Origin: Acinetobacter terrae
GTDB lineage: Bacteria; Pseudomonadota; Gammaproteobacteria; Pseudomonadales; Moraxellaceae
Direction of reading: 5' to 3'
Length of the DNA: 64,000 nt
Assembly: GCF_013004375.1 (NCBI RefSeq)
Contig: NZ_JABERI010000025.1
Span: forward strand, 106,243 to 170,242
Each line of letters opens with the position of its first letter. Position 1 is the first letter of the stretch. This document shows positions 25,639 through 35,086 of this stretch, one piece after another. The position numbers and the translations under genes are program-made. The notes under the pieces are model-generated. The model was not told the origin of the DNA and did no database searches. It was given only the letters and a program-made list of their open reading frames with translations.

Positions 25639-28065
25639 ATGTCTGAAATTATTATGAATCAAGAAACCTTAGCTACACAGGTTCCAAGCGTATTACCGCT
25701 TTTAGCGCTACGAGATGTGGTGGTTTATCCTCACATGCAAATTGCGTTATTTGTAGGTCGTGAAAAATCGATCAAAGCAGTTGACGTGGCTCGTAACAGT
25801 GACAATCTCGTATTTGTAGTTGCACAACAAGATTCTCTTACAGAAGAAATTGATCACGACAACTTATATCAATACGGTACTGTCGCGAAGATCGTACAAG
25901 TTGTGAATCATGAAAATGATGAAAACTGTATAAAAGTACTCATTGAGGGTTTGCAGCGTTCTAAACTGGTAAAAATCATCGACAACGATGAATATTTATC
26001 AGCCGAACATGCGATTAGCCCGATGACAGTTAATGTTGAAGCTGCATCTCAAGAAACACGTGTGCAAGAACTGCGCGCTTTATTTGCACAATATGCAGAA
26101 GCAAAATTACGTAATGCACGTGAATTGATTACTGCTGCAAATAAAATCGATGATTTATTGCAACTGTTGTTCTTCGTGGCCACTCGTGTCCCGTTGAACA
26201 TCGATGTAAAACAAAAGTTCCTGGAACACGATGACTTTGAAGCACATTTGACTGAGCTCATGACTTATTTGTTACAACAGTCTGAAGAACAACAGATTGA
26301 ACAAACCTTGCATGACTCGGTAAAACGCCAAATGGAGAAAAACCAGCGCGAATATTTCCTGAATGAAAAAATGAAGGTAATTCAGCGTGAACTTTCCGAC
26401 ATGAACGGCGGTGCTGAAGATGATGTTGCTGAAATTGAACGTCGTCTTGAAGAAGCTGATTTACCTGAACACGTGCGTAAAAAAGCGGAATCTGAATTCC
26501 GTAAGTTAAAAGCAATGCAACCTGCTTCAAGTGAAGCTGCTGTGGTGCGCAATTATATCGAAGCGATTTTAGATACGCCTTGGAATAAAGCCAGCAAAGT
26601 CAGCATTAACCTGAACAAAGCACAAGAGATCTTGGATGCTGACCACTATGGTCTAGATGAAGTTAAACAACGTATTGTTGAATACCTGGCTGTTCAATCA
26701 CGCGTTAAAAAACTTAAAGGTCCAATTCTTTGCCTGGTTGGTCCTCCAGGGGTAGGTAAAACTTCACTGGGTGAATCGATTGCCAAAGCCACAGGTCGTG
26801 AATTTGTGCGTATGGCTTTAGGTGGCGTGCGTGACGAAGCGGAAATCCGGGGTCACCGTCGTACCTATATCGGTGCGATGCCAGGTAAAATTGTACAGTC
26901 TTTGACAAAAGTAGGCGTAAAGAACCCTCTGTTCTTGCTCGACGAAATTGACAAGATGGCACAAGACTACCGTGGCGACCCTGCTTCTGCCTTGCTTGAA
27001 GTGCTTGATCCATCACAAAACAGCAAGTTTAACGATCACTATTTAGATCTTGATCTTGACCTTTCTGAAGTGATGTTCATCTGTACTGCAAATAGCATGA
27101 ATATTCCTGAAGCTTTGCTTGACCGTATGGAAGTGATTCGTCTACCGGGTTATACCGAAGAGGAAAAAGTCAATATTGCTGAACGTTACCTGGTTCCGAA
27201 AGCCATTAAGGACAACGGTTTACGTGCTAAAGAATTGACCATTCATGAAGAAGCGATTCGTGACATCGTGCGTCGCTATACTCGTGAAGCGGGTGTACGT
27301 AGCCTTGAACGTGAAGTGTCAAAAATTGCGCGTAAAGTCGTGAAAGAAGCTGTAAGCAAAAAAGCCAAGAACTTGCATATCGATGTGACTGCTGAAAACC
27401 TGTCTGATTACCTGGGCGTACACAAGTTCGACTTCGGTATGGCAGAGGAAGAAGCTCAAGTGGGTCGTGTAAATGGCTTGGCGTGGACATCAGTCGGTGG
27501 TGAATTGCTTTCCATTGAAGTTGCAGCCGTAAAAGGTAAAGGTAAATTCATTACCACCGGTTCACTCGGTGATGTCATGAAAGAATCCATTACCGCTGCA
27601 ATGACTGTGGTTCGTACCCGTGCAGATGCACTCGGTATTGAGGCTTCAAGATTTGAAGAAACCGATGTCCATGTGCATTTACCTGAAGGTGCAACCCCGA
27701 AAGATGGTCCATCTGCAGGTTTGGCATTAACCACTGCATTGATTTCTGCCTTCACTGGCATTCCAGTTCGCGCTGATATCGCCATGACGGGTGAAACCAA
27801 CCTGAGTGGTCGTGCAATGCGTATTGGTGGCTTAAAAGAGAAACTTTTAGCTGCACATCGCGGTGGCATTAAAATGGTGTTTATCCCTCAAGAAAACGTC
27901 CGTGACTTGGTGGAAATTCCAGATAACGTGAAAGCAGGTCTTGAAATTAAAGCAGTGAAAAGTATCGATGAGATCTTGCCATTTGCCTTAATCGAAACAC
28001 CGAAACCTTTGCCAAAAAATCCGATTGTAAAACCGGTTGAAGAAAGCAAAGCTGCACGTCATTAA
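25639..28065 (+). CDS. lon: ATP-dependent protease La (Lon)
   Basis: Cytosolic AAA+ serine protease that degrades misfolded and regulatory proteins. 808 aa. N-terminal substrate domain (LPLLALRDVVVYPHM), coiled coil, Walker A in GPPGVGKTSLG, Walker B in LFLLDEIDKM, and the Lon protease domain with catalytic Ser in PKDGPSAGLAL and Lys in GGLKEKLLAAHRGG. The ATG at 25639 has TAGGAG upstream; a GTG two codons earlier overlaps that site. A terminator follows. It is monocistronic. Confidence 0.97.
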   Translation: MSEIIMNQETLATQVPSVLPLLALRDVVVYPHMQIALFVGREKSIKAVDVARNSDNLVFVVAQQDSLTEEIDHDNLYQYGTVAKIVQVVNHENDENCIKVLIEGLQRSKLVKIIDNDEYLSAEHAISPMTVNVEAASQETRVQELRALFAQYAEAKLRNARELITAANKIDDLLQLLFFVATRVPLNIDVKQKFLEHDDFEAHLTELMTYLLQQSEEQQIEQTLHDSVKRQMEKNQREYFLNEKMKVIQRELSDMNGGAEDDVAEIERRLEEADLPEHVRKKAESEFRKLKAMQPASSEAAVVRNYIEAILDTPWNKASKVSINLNKAQEILDADHYGLDEVKQRIVEYLAVQSRVKKLKGPILCLVGPPGVGKTSLGESIAKATGREFVRMALGGVRDEAEIRGHRRTYIGAMPGKIVQSLTKVGVKNPLFLLDEIDKMAQDYRGDPASALLEVLDPSQNSKFNDHYLDLDLDLSEVMFICTANSMNIPEALLDRMEVIRLPGYTEEEKVNIAERYLVPKAIKDNGLRAKELTIHEEAIRDIVRRYTREAGVRSLEREVSKIARKVVKEAVSKKAKNLHIDVTAENLSDYLGVHKFDFGMAEEEAQVGRVNGLAWTSVGGELLSIEVAAVKGKGKFITTGSLGDVMKESITAAMTVVRTRADALGIEASRFEETDVHVHLPEGATPKDGPSAGLALTTALISAFTGIPVRADIAMTGETNLSGRAMRIGGLKEKLLAAHRGGIKMVFIPQENVRDLVEIPDNVKAGLEIKAVKSIDEILPFALIETPKPLPKNPIVKPVEESKAARH

Positions 28066-28080
28066 TCGTATTTAGATACA

Positions 28081-28108
28081 AAAAAGAGAGCTTCGGCTCT
28101 CTTTTTTT
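28081..28108 (+). terminator. Terminator after lon
   Basis: AAAAAGAGAGC-TTCG-GCTCTCTTTTT with a UUCG-type tetraloop and T run, 16 bp after the lon stop. Confidence 0.92.
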
Positions 28109-28213
28109 ATGATGAAAAGTTTTACTATATTAATAAAGCATACGCTTGAAAAATGTACATCCGACCCTCATTTATTATTATAGAGACACAGATGCGCTGT
28201 AAGTTTCTGATTA

Positions 28214-28275
28214 ACAAGTTATGTGAATGGTCATCTACATCTCCACAAGTTATGTGAATGGTCATCTACATCTCC
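28214..28275. repeat. Perfect 31-bp tandem direct repeat (two copies)
   Basis: Two identical adjacent copies, 28214-28244 and 28245-28275, beginning ACAAGTTATGTGAATGGTCA. The second copy runs into an inverted partner: GGTCATC in each copy can pair with GATGACC at 28280-28286. Confidence 0.9.
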
Positions 28276-28294
28276 AGGTGGATGACCTTTTGAT

Positions 28295-28330
28295 CGCAGT
28301 CCCAGTATCCATTCAGGGGCTGCGTTTTTT
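28295..28330 (+). terminator. Second plus-strand terminator between lon and the M28 peptidase
   Basis: CGCAGTCCC pairs with GGGGCTGCG (28295-28303 with 28316-28324, one G-T pair), followed by six T. Because lon already has its own terminator at 28081, this one must end another plus-strand transcript starting in between, or act as a backup. Confidence 0.75.
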
Positions 28331-29288
28331 ATTGTTCAGATTGAACCATTAAACTATAAGCCAGCCCGTCTACCACATTGGCCATTTTTCCAATATTCAG
28401 TGTTTTCAAACTATCACCATGAGTGTGGTAATGCTTGTTTCGAAAAGAAGCGGTATCGGTAATCATCATTGCGGGAATCCCGAATTTCCAATAATTCACA
28501 TGATCAGAAAATTCCATTGCTGATACAAAAGACGGTGCAGCCACTCTCTGACACTCTAAACGATTAAGTGTCTGCATCGATTCACAGTAATTCGTCCCCA
28601 ACTCATAAGACTGTAGATTACTCACTGCCGCAATAAAATTACCATGCCTTGGATAAACCCACTTCAAACCCACCGGATATTGCTGTACAAGATTTTCATC
28701 ATAGTAGCCAATCATCTCTAAAATATAGACACCTTGAATTTGATCCTTTTGTGCCTGTACTGATTTGGCATGAACATAACTTCCCATCTGCTCGGTTTTA
28801 AAAAATGGCGGTTCTTGCAAGGTATAAAATACAAATTCGACATTATTTGCGAGCTGCGATTTTTGCTGCGCCAAAATACGTGCCGTTTCAATCACCCCTG
28901 CAACACCGGAAGCATTGTCATCTGCGCCCTGTTGCTCCCCAAACACATCATAATGCGCACCGACAATCACTTTGTCAGCATGACCGGCCGTTAACGTGCA
29001 CACGACATTTCGATAACCCAAACCATTCACCGAATAATTTTGATACTGGCATGGAACACCAAACAAACGCATTTGTTCTTTAATCCATGCAGAAACGCGT
29101 TGTAATTCTGCTGTATTTTTATAATGACGATGTCCCTGCTCGCCTATAATTTGCTCCATATAGACCTTTAAATTATCGGTACTGGCTGGTGTTACGCTAG
29201 GCAATGCCCATGTCGAAGTCGTAAAAAAAAGAGTGCCAAGAAAAGTGCTCAACCATAAGCTTAAATTTAGATCATTTTTCAATCTCAT
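28329..29288 (-). CDS. M28 family zinc peptidase, exported
   Basis: A 319-residue aminopeptidase-type metallopeptidase with a Sec signal peptide (hydrophobic LWLSTFLGTLFFTTSTWA, cleavage after WA). Zinc-site motifs: VGAHYDVFG (His/Asp), GADDNASG (bridging Asp), LQEPPFF near 170 where the general base Glu is expected, and HYHTHGDSL (His) near the C-terminus. M28 enzymes remove N-terminal residues from peptides; the location would be periplasm or outside the cell. The stop codon overlaps the plus-strand terminator at 28295-28330. Confidence 0.9.
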   Translation of the reverse strand: MRLKNDLNLSLWLSTFLGTLFFTTSTWALPSVTPASTDNLKVYMEQIIGEQGHRHYKNTAELQRVSAWIKEQMRLFGVPCQYQNYSVNGLGYRNVVCTLTAGHADKVIVGAHYDVFGEQQGADDNASGVAGVIETARILAQQKSQLANNVEFVFYTLQEPPFFKTEQMGSYVHAKSVQAQKDQIQGVYILEMIGYYDENLVQQYPVGLKWVYPRHGNFIAAVSNLQSYELGTNYCESMQTLNRLECQRVAAPSFVSAMEFSDHVNYWKFGIPAMMITDTASFRNKHYHTHGDSLKTLNIGKMANVVDGLAYSLMVQSEQ

Positions 29289-29444
29289 TTAATTATCTAT
29301 TCCTCTTTTATTATTTGTGTTTAATCCCTTGTTGAAGATTAAAGCAGCATCTCGCACGACTTTTCAATTTCAATTTGTTGCTCAAAATAAGTAAAACCAG
29401 TTTTAGTGTTTATAATAAAGATGACTTTCAAATCATCGAATCTT

Positions 29445-29927
29445 ATGAAAATCCGTATTATTACCATCGGTCAAAAAATGCCAGCCTGGGTACTCACTGG
29501 TTTTGAAGATTACTTCAAACGTATTCAACCTTTTGTGCAAACTCAGATTATTGAATTACCCATGGCAAAACGCGGGAAAAATGATTCGGAAGCAGATATT
29601 TTAAAATATCGCCAGATTGAAGGTGACAGCATTCTGAATGCACTGAAGCACAATGAAACCCTGATTGCACTTGAAGTCGGTGGCAAAGAGTTCAGTACTG
29701 AAAAGCTGGCTGAAACTATGAAAGGATGGATGCTTGAAGGCAATGATGTGGTTTTAGCGATTGGTGGTCCAGACGGTCACTCTGAAGCGGTGCGTAAAGC
29801 CGCTGCATGGCACTGGTCACTGTCCAAGCTGACCTTGCCACACCCGATGGTTCGAGTGATGCTGATCGAGCAGCTATACCGTGCAATGAGTATTAACAAT
29901 AATCATCCTTACCATCGTGCAGGTTAA
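29445..29927 (+). CDS. rlmH: 23S rRNA (pseudouridine-1915 N3) methyltransferase RlmH
   Basis: SPOUT-class methyltransferase acting on 70S ribosomes at helix 69. 160 aa from the ATG at 29445 (MKIRIITIGQKMPAW), close to the usual 155; 13 further upstream codons in frame look spurious. Signatures are LALEVGGKEFSTE-like IALEVGGKEFSTE near 85, LAIGGPDGHSE near 115 and the C-terminal knot LIEQLYRAMSINNNHPYH. Confidence 0.95.
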   Translation: MKIRIITIGQKMPAWVLTGFEDYFKRIQPFVQTQIIELPMAKRGKNDSEADILKYRQIEGDSILNALKHNETLIALEVGGKEFSTEKLAETMKGWMLEGNDVVLAIGGPDGHSEAVRKAAAWHWSLSKLTLPHPMVRVMLIEQLYRAMSINNNHPYHRAG

Positions 29928-29998
29928 ATCAACAGATGGAATGATTCATTTTAGTTTTTTAGAAAGCTGAAATAGCGTAATTGTTAACTTTTTGTCTT

Positions 29999-30055
29999 GA
30001 TGAGAAAATCATATAGCTCATTTTCTCATCGTTGCATTTATGCAACAACATGTTG
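29999..30055. promoter_or_regulatory. Three back-to-back palindromes upstream of the dioxygenase gene
   Basis: Palindrome 1: GATGAGAAAAT with its exact complement, 10-base loop (29999-30030). Palindrome 2: GTTGCATTTATGCAAC (30031-30046). Palindrome 3: CAACATGTTG (30046-30055). They end in a possible -35 (TTGAAA at 30053-30058). No T run follows, so an operator cluster is more likely than a terminator. Confidence 0.5.
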
Positions 30056-30142
30056 AAATAAACTCTATTTATTCCATATCTTGTTTTTGGCATTATAACC
30101 ATCACAACCCCAGTCGATATTATTTGAATTAGGCGCATCGTC

Positions 30143-30919
30143 ATGAATTTACAAACTTTACCCGGTTTATTTATTTCACATGGATCACCCATGCTTGCGC
30201 TTAATCCAGAGCAAGTTGGGCCGGCTTTAGAGCGCTTGAGTTTAAACTTACCTAAACCAGAAGCGATTATTGTGATGTCGGCACACTGGGAAAGTAATGC
30301 GCTAGAAGTCAGTAGCAGTGTACGTCCTGAAACCTGGCATGACTTTCGTGGCTTTCCCGCTGAACTTTATGAAATGCGCTACCCTGCGCCAGGTCAGCCA
30401 GAACTCGCTGAAGAAATTTTACATCTATTAGCAGATGCAGGCTTGGCTGCGCATGCCAATAGCACCCGCCCTCGTGATCATGGGGTATGGATGCCATTGC
30501 TGCATATGTATCCTGAGGCAGATATCCCAGTGGTTGAAATTTCATTGCCAATGAACATGTCTGCTGAAGATATTTATAAAATTGGTCAAACACTGGCTCC
30601 ACTTCGTGAAAAACAGGTGTTGATTATTGGTTCGGGTAGCATTACCCATAACTTGGCTGAGTTGGCTTGGCGGGGTGAACCGGCCGATGTACCCGAATGG
30701 GCATCGACTTTCCGTAATTATGTGGTCAACAAACTGAACCATGACGATTATGAGGCAGTACTGGATTGGCAAACTATTCCCTATGTGCAACGCAATCATC
30801 CGACCTTAGAACACTTTGCACCACTCTTTTTTGCAATGGGAACAGGTCATCGATTTAGCATTGTGCATAGTAGTTTCAGTATGGGTTCACTCGGTATGGA
30901 TATCTATCGTTTTGATTAA
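30143..30919 (+). CDS. LigB-type extradiol ring-cleavage dioxygenase (YgiD/DODA-like)
   Basis: A 258-residue protein of the class III extradiol dioxygenase family, like E. coli YgiD (4,5-DOPA dioxygenase). Motifs: LFISHGSPMLAL near residue 10 (metal His), VMSAHWES near 45 (His), RPRDHGVWMPLLHMYPEAD near 115 (His), IGSGSITHNL near 175 (His) and a conserved C-terminal HPTLEHFAPLF. It should open a catecholic ring; the natural substrate is unknown. Monocistronic, with an unusual palindrome cluster upstream. Confidence 0.88.
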   Translation: MNLQTLPGLFISHGSPMLALNPEQVGPALERLSLNLPKPEAIIVMSAHWESNALEVSSSVRPETWHDFRGFPAELYEMRYPAPGQPELAEEILHLLADAGLAAHANSTRPRDHGVWMPLLHMYPEADIPVVEISLPMNMSAEDIYKIGQTLAPLREKQVLIIGSGSITHNLAELAWRGEPADVPEWASTFRNYVVNKLNHDDYEAVLDWQTIPYVQRNHPTLEHFAPLFFAMGTGHRFSIVHSSFSMGSLGMDIYRFD

Positions 30920-31058
30920 TTCATAAATTTTTATTAATAAACAACAAAAATTTAGTTATGGATACATTTTGATACTTAACTCATCAGAATGTATCCATAT
31001 TTTTTGAATAACAATACGATATCCTCATAAAAATTCTTCAAAACCAAGTACTTTTAAC

Positions 31059-31826
31059 ATGAAACTTAAATTTTTAGCGATTGCCCTTTTCCCTCTCACG
31101 CTCGCAGCTTGTCAATCTGGTGATATTCAAAAAGTTGGAGATGTTGCCGTGTCAGTACTGCAACAACAAAATGCAGATAAGACCTTGGCTTCTTATCAAT
31201 GGAGCACCACTACAGGGAGTGCACCTAAGCCTCTCATACTAAATTTTGATGACAAAGGTCGTCTTGGTATTTCCACCAGCTGTAATGGCATGGGAAGCAG
31301 CTGGAAAGTGGAAAATAATCAGATTGTAACGGGGCATTTAATGGCCACCCAAATGGCTTGTCCAGCAGCATCCATGCAACAGGAAAGCGTAGCATCAGAT
31401 TTGTTTAGTAACCGCAAAGCACCTTTCGTTTTAGATTTAAAAGATCCGCAAAATCCAACTTTAACGGTCATTTCCGCGACAGGTCAAAAATACGTTTTTA
31501 CTGGAAAAATGACACCTGAAACAAAATATAACGCTCAGGCTGAAATCATTTTTCTGGAAATTTCACCTGAAACTAAACCCTGTACCGGCGTAGCCCCGCA
31601 AACCTGTCTACAAGTCCGTGAACTCAAATACAATGACAGTGGCGTAAAAACCCAGGTCGATAAAGACTGGACTTTATTTTACGACCAGATTGAAGGTTTT
31701 GAGCATAATCCTGCGGAGCGCCAAGTGATTCGCGTGAAGCGTTATGAAATTAAAAATCCTGCAGCCGATCAGTCTAAATATGCGTATGTGCATGATATGA
31801 CCGTAGAACGTGCAACTGTAAAATAA
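31059..31826 (+). CDS. META and DUF4377 domain lipoprotein
   Basis: A 255-residue lipoprotein with signal peptide and lipobox LAAC (Cys18). Residues 45-150 are a META (HslJ-like) domain with LGISTSCNGMGSSWKV and MATQMACPA; residues 160-250 are a DUF4377 domain (IIFLEISPETKPCTGV, DWTLFYDQIEGFEHNP). HslJ-type proteins have been linked to stress and antibiotic tolerance; the precise role is unknown. It has its own terminator and appears monocistronic. Confidence 0.88.
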   Translation: MKLKFLAIALFPLTLAACQSGDIQKVGDVAVSVLQQQNADKTLASYQWSTTTGSAPKPLILNFDDKGRLGISTSCNGMGSSWKVENNQIVTGHLMATQMACPAASMQQESVASDLFSNRKAPFVLDLKDPQNPTLTVISATGQKYVFTGKMTPETKYNAQAEIIFLEISPETKPCTGVAPQTCLQVRELKYNDSGVKTQVDKDWTLFYDQIEGFEHNPAERQVIRVKRYEIKNPAADQSKYAYVHDMTVERATVK

Positions 31827-31845
31827 TTCTGCTTATTTCAGATAT

Positions 31846-31877
31846 AAAAAAACCGATGCCTAAGCATCGGTTTTTTT
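31846..31877 (+). terminator. Terminator between the META lipoprotein gene and gdhA (bidirectional)
   Basis: AACCGATGC-CTAA-GCATCGGTT with A and T runs on either side, lying between two convergent genes. Confidence 0.9.
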
Positions 31878-31898
31878 CATATTCAAGACAATATATTC

Positions 31899-33245
31899 TT
31901 AGAATACGCCTTGAGCCAACATCGCATCGGCAACTTTTACGAAGCCAGCAATGTTTGCACCATCAACATAGTTTACAGAACCATCTTCTTTAGTACCGTA
32001 TTTAACGCAGTTACGGTGAATTTCTTTCATGATTGCATGTAGACGTTCGTCAACTTCTTCGAAAGTCCAACCCAAACGAATCGCGTTTTGAGACATTTCA
32101 AGGCCAGAAGTTGCAACACCACCAGCATTCGATGCTTTACCTGGCGCATAAAGAATTTTTGCTTCGATGAATTTTTCAACAGCCTCTAAAGTAGATGGCA
32201 TGTTTGCACCTTCAGCAACAGAGATCACGCCGTTTGCAATCAATTGAGCTGCATCATCAGCATCCAACTCGTTTTGAGTTGCACATGGAAGCGCGATATC
32301 ACATTTGATTGACCAAGGACGCTTGCCTTCAAGATACTCAAAACCGTGTTTAGACGCGAATTCTGAAATACGACCACGTTTAACGTTTTTAAGTTCCATC
32401 ACTTCTGCAAGTAATTCGTCAGTGAAACCATCTTTAACGTATACAGTGCCCGCAGAGTCAGAAAGTGAAACCACTTTCGCACCCAAATACATTGCTTTTT
32501 CAGCAGCATATTGTGCAACGTTACCAGAACCTGAAATCGTTACCACTTTATCTTTGAAGCAGTCGCCACGAGTTTTCAGCATTTCCTCAGCGAAATAAAC
32601 TGTACCGTAACCTGTTGCTTCTGGACGAGCCAATGAACCACCGAAAGTCAGACCTTTACCTGTGAATACGCAAGCAGTGTCATTACTCAATTTCTTCATC
32701 ATGCCGGCCATGTAGCCAACTTCACGACCGCCCACACCGATATCACCGGCAGGAATGTCAGTATTTGAACCTAAGTAACGATAAAGCTCGATCATCAATG
32801 CCTGGCAGAAACGCATGATTTCACCTTCAGACTTACCTTTAGGGTCGAAATCTGAACCACCTTTACCACCACCCATCGGGAGTGTAGTCAAAGCATTTTT
32901 AAAGGTTTGTTCAAAACCTAAGAATTTAAGAATTGATAGGTTCACAGATGGGTGGAAACGCATCCCCCCCTTGAATGGACCGATTGCTGAATTATATTGT
33001 ACACGGAATGCACGGTTAACATGTGTTTGACCTTTGTCATCAACCCAAGAAACACGGAATTGAATCGCACGTTCTGGCTCAACCAAGCGTTCAAGTAGAC
33101 CATGATCAGCATACTCTGGGTTCTTTTCAATGAACGGCCAAAGGCTAGTCATTACTTCTTCTACAGCTTGTAGAAATTCAGGTTGATGTGCATCACGTGA
33201 TTTAACGTAATCTAGGAAGTCGTTAAGGCTGTTATATTTCAACAC
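31899..33245 (-). CDS. gdhA: NADP-type glutamate dehydrogenase
   Basis: Aminates 2-oxoglutarate to glutamate with NADPH. 448 aa, the length of the hexameric E. coli enzyme. Motifs: GPFKGGMRFHPSVNLS (substrate Lys), PMGGGKGGSDFDPKGKS (catalytic Lys region), PAGDIGVGGREVGYM and nucleotide-binding GSGNVAQYAAEKA near 240. Monocistronic, convergent with the META lipoprotein. Confidence 0.96.
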   Translation of the reverse strand: MLKYNSLNDFLDYVKSRDAHQPEFLQAVEEVMTSLWPFIEKNPEYADHGLLERLVEPERAIQFRVSWVDDKGQTHVNRAFRVQYNSAIGPFKGGMRFHPSVNLSILKFLGFEQTFKNALTTLPMGGGKGGSDFDPKGKSEGEIMRFCQALMIELYRYLGSNTDIPAGDIGVGGREVGYMAGMMKKLSNDTACVFTGKGLTFGGSLARPEATGYGTVYFAEEMLKTRGDCFKDKVVTISGSGNVAQYAAEKAMYLGAKVVSLSDSAGTVYVKDGFTDELLAEVMELKNVKRGRISEFASKHGFEYLEGKRPWSIKCDIALPCATQNELDADDAAQLIANGVISVAEGANMPSTLEAVEKFIEAKILYAPGKASNAGGVATSGLEMSQNAIRLGWTFEEVDERLHAIMKEIHRNCVKYGTKEDGSVNYVDGANIAGFVKVADAMLAQGVF

Positions 33246-33590
33246 TTAATCCTCAGCAGAAAGATGGATCAAAATTGGTCAAATTTTCAAAAAATGATAA
33301 TTTTTGGCGCAAAATATTAAATAGCTTTTGTAACAATAGCACAATACTTTTTTTTAAAAAAACTTAAATAATATTTAATAACATATATTTATTTTAATTA
33401 TAACCATTTTTTATCTTACCACTAAAGCGGTGCTGTCTTACTGTTTTTGTTATCTTTTCGCTCGATAATAATGCGCTTATGGCGCCATTTTCGCGCATAA
33501 GATTAAAGGCTGAAATCATGCTAAAATCATCCAACTCGTTTTAATCTTCTTTCGGTATGCTGCTATTTCTTCAGCAGTCGTGGTTTATAC
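33246..33590. other. Divergent regulatory region between gdhA and rnfB-like gene
   Basis: About 345 bp, very AT-rich, no coding frame. It should contain the promoters of both genes. A 6-bp inverted repeat (CTTATG / CATAAG) lies near 33477-33502 but is too weak to call. Confidence 0.5.
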
Positions 33591-34385
33591 ATGAATTCGC
33601 AACTTGCTCTCATCCAAAATATTGATGCCCTCCTTCCTCAAACCCAATGTGGCTTATGTGGTCATCGGGATGGATGTTTACCGTATGCAAAAGCAATCAT
33701 TGAGGGTGAAGAAGCCAATAAATGTGTCCCAGGCGGTCAACCTGTTGCTGATGCCCTAGCTAATTTACTCGGTCGTGCGCAACTGAAAGCCGAGGAAAGT
33801 GTTTGGCCGATTCAAAGTGATGGTCGTCCGCAACGCATGAAAGCCATTATTCGTGAAGATGAATGTATTGGTTGTACCAAATGTATTAGTGCCTGCCCTG
33901 TGGATGCCATTATCGGCTCGGGTAAACTCATGCACACCATTTTGACTGACCTCTGTACAGGCTGCGAACTTTGTATTCCACCTTGCCCTGTCGACTGTAT
34001 TGATTTGATTGCAGATCATCACCCAGTACCCGATGAAACCATGCGGATTGCGGAACAAAATGATTTGCGAAATCGCTATTACTCACATATTCAACGTGAG
34101 GAAAAACGACGCGTAAACCGTAAAGGCCCGGTGGTACGTGACAATATTGATACTGCATTATTTGCTCAATTTTCAGCACAAAATGACAGTGTCCCAGATA
34201 TTGTGATTACCCAAACTGAAGCTAAACCAGCAGTCCATTTAGATGCCAAATCTACCATCGAACTTGCAAAAATTCGTACACAAATCAAGAAATTAGAAAA
34301 ACAACTCAGTGTTCGTGATGATGCAAAAAAACGTCTGCAACTAGATGAACTCAATCAACAACTCAATGCTTTGCAAGGAGCATAA
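33591..34385 (+). CDS. RnfB-like iron-sulfur protein without its complex partners
   Basis: A 264-residue protein with an N-terminal 4Fe-4S motif ([17 protein letters not shown] with a later NKCVPGG) and two ferredoxin-type 4Fe-4S motifs, [14 protein letters not shown] and [14 protein letters not shown]. This is the RnfB/RsxB cytoplasmic electron-transfer arrangement, but the N-terminal membrane anchor of RnfB is absent, and no rnfA, C, D, G or E is adjacent. The C-terminal 60 residues are helical and charged ([17 protein letters not shown]). The gene is directly before nth, as the full rnf operon is in many gammaproteobacteria. Its present electron partner is unknown. Confidence 0.85.
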   Translation: MNSQLALIQNIDALLPQTQCGLCGHRDGCLPYAKAIIEGEEANKCVPGGQPVADALANLLGRAQLKAEESVWPIQSDGRPQRMKAIIREDECIGCTKCISACPVDAIIGSGKLMHTILTDLCTGCELCIPPCPVDCIDLIADHHPVPDETMRIAEQNDLRNRYYSHIQREEKRRVNRKGPVVRDNIDTALFAQFSAQNDSVPDIVITQTEAKPAVHLDAKSTIELAKIRTQIKKLEKQLSVRDDAKKRLQLDELNQQLNALQGA

Positions 34386-34388
34386 AGA

Positions 34389-35084
34389 ATGCCTGTAAAG
34401 AATATGACTAAAAAACAAATTCAGGTATTTTTTGAGCGATTGCGTAAGCAAAGGCCCCACCCAAAAACCGAACTTAATTACTCTAGTCCTTTTGAACTTT
34501 TAGTTGCCGTTACCCTTTCTGCGCAAGCAACCGATGTCAGCGTCAATAAAGCCACGGACAAATTGTTTCCTGTTGCCAATACACCTGAAGCCATTTATGC
34601 ACTCGGCGTGGATGGCCTGAAGGAATATATTAAAACCATTGGCCTATATAATGCTAAAGCCGAAAATGTCATCAAGGCTTGTAAAATACTAATAGAGAAG
34701 CATAACAGCGTCGTACCAAACAACCGTGCCGATCTGGAAGCACTACCCGGTGTTGGGCGTAAAACAGCGAATGTGGTGCTGAATACCGCCTTTGGTCATC
34801 CGACTATGGCGGTTGATACCCATATTTTCCGCGTAGGTAACCGAACTGGTCTGGCGGTTGGAAAAAATGTGTTAGAGGTTGAACATCGACTGGTTAAAGT
34901 CATTCCTAAAGAATTTATCATTGACTCGCACCACTGGCTGATTTTACATGGTCGTTATTGTTGTATTGCCCGTAAGCCGAAATGTCATGAATGCGTGGTC
35001 TCGGATGTCTGTCAGTGGCCAGACCGTTTTGAATTTGGCGCAGCAAAAAGTATTCCGGTGAAAATGATTGAAGATAAAATCTAA
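34389..35084 (+). CDS. nth: Endonuclease III
   Basis: DNA glycosylase/AP lyase for oxidised pyrimidines. 231 aa, about 20 more than E. coli Nth. Helix-hairpin-helix LPGVGRKTANVVL with the catalytic Lys, catalytic Asp in AVDTHIFRV, and the 4Fe-4S ligands C-x6-C-x2-C-x5-C (CIARKPKC, CHEC, VVSDVC) near residues 195-212. It starts 3 bp after the rnfB-like stop and is probably co-transcribed with it. Confidence 0.96.
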   Translation: MPVKNMTKKQIQVFFERLRKQRPHPKTELNYSSPFELLVAVTLSAQATDVSVNKATDKLFPVANTPEAIYALGVDGLKEYIKTIGLYNAKAENVIKACKILIEKHNSVVPNNRADLEALPGVGRKTANVVLNTAFGHPTMAVDTHIFRVGNRTGLAVGKNVLEVEHRLVKVIPKEFIIDSHHWLILHGRYCCIARKPKCHECVVSDVCQWPDRFEFGAAKSIPVKMIEDKI

Positions 35085-35086
35085 AT

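Noticed and set aside
28214..28275. Direct repeats considered as a CRISPR array
   Set aside because: Only two copies, directly abutting with no spacer, and no cas genes in the window.
33477..33502. Hairpin CTTATG...CATAAG upstream of the RnfB-like gene
   Set aside because: Only six base pairs, no T run and no conserved motif.
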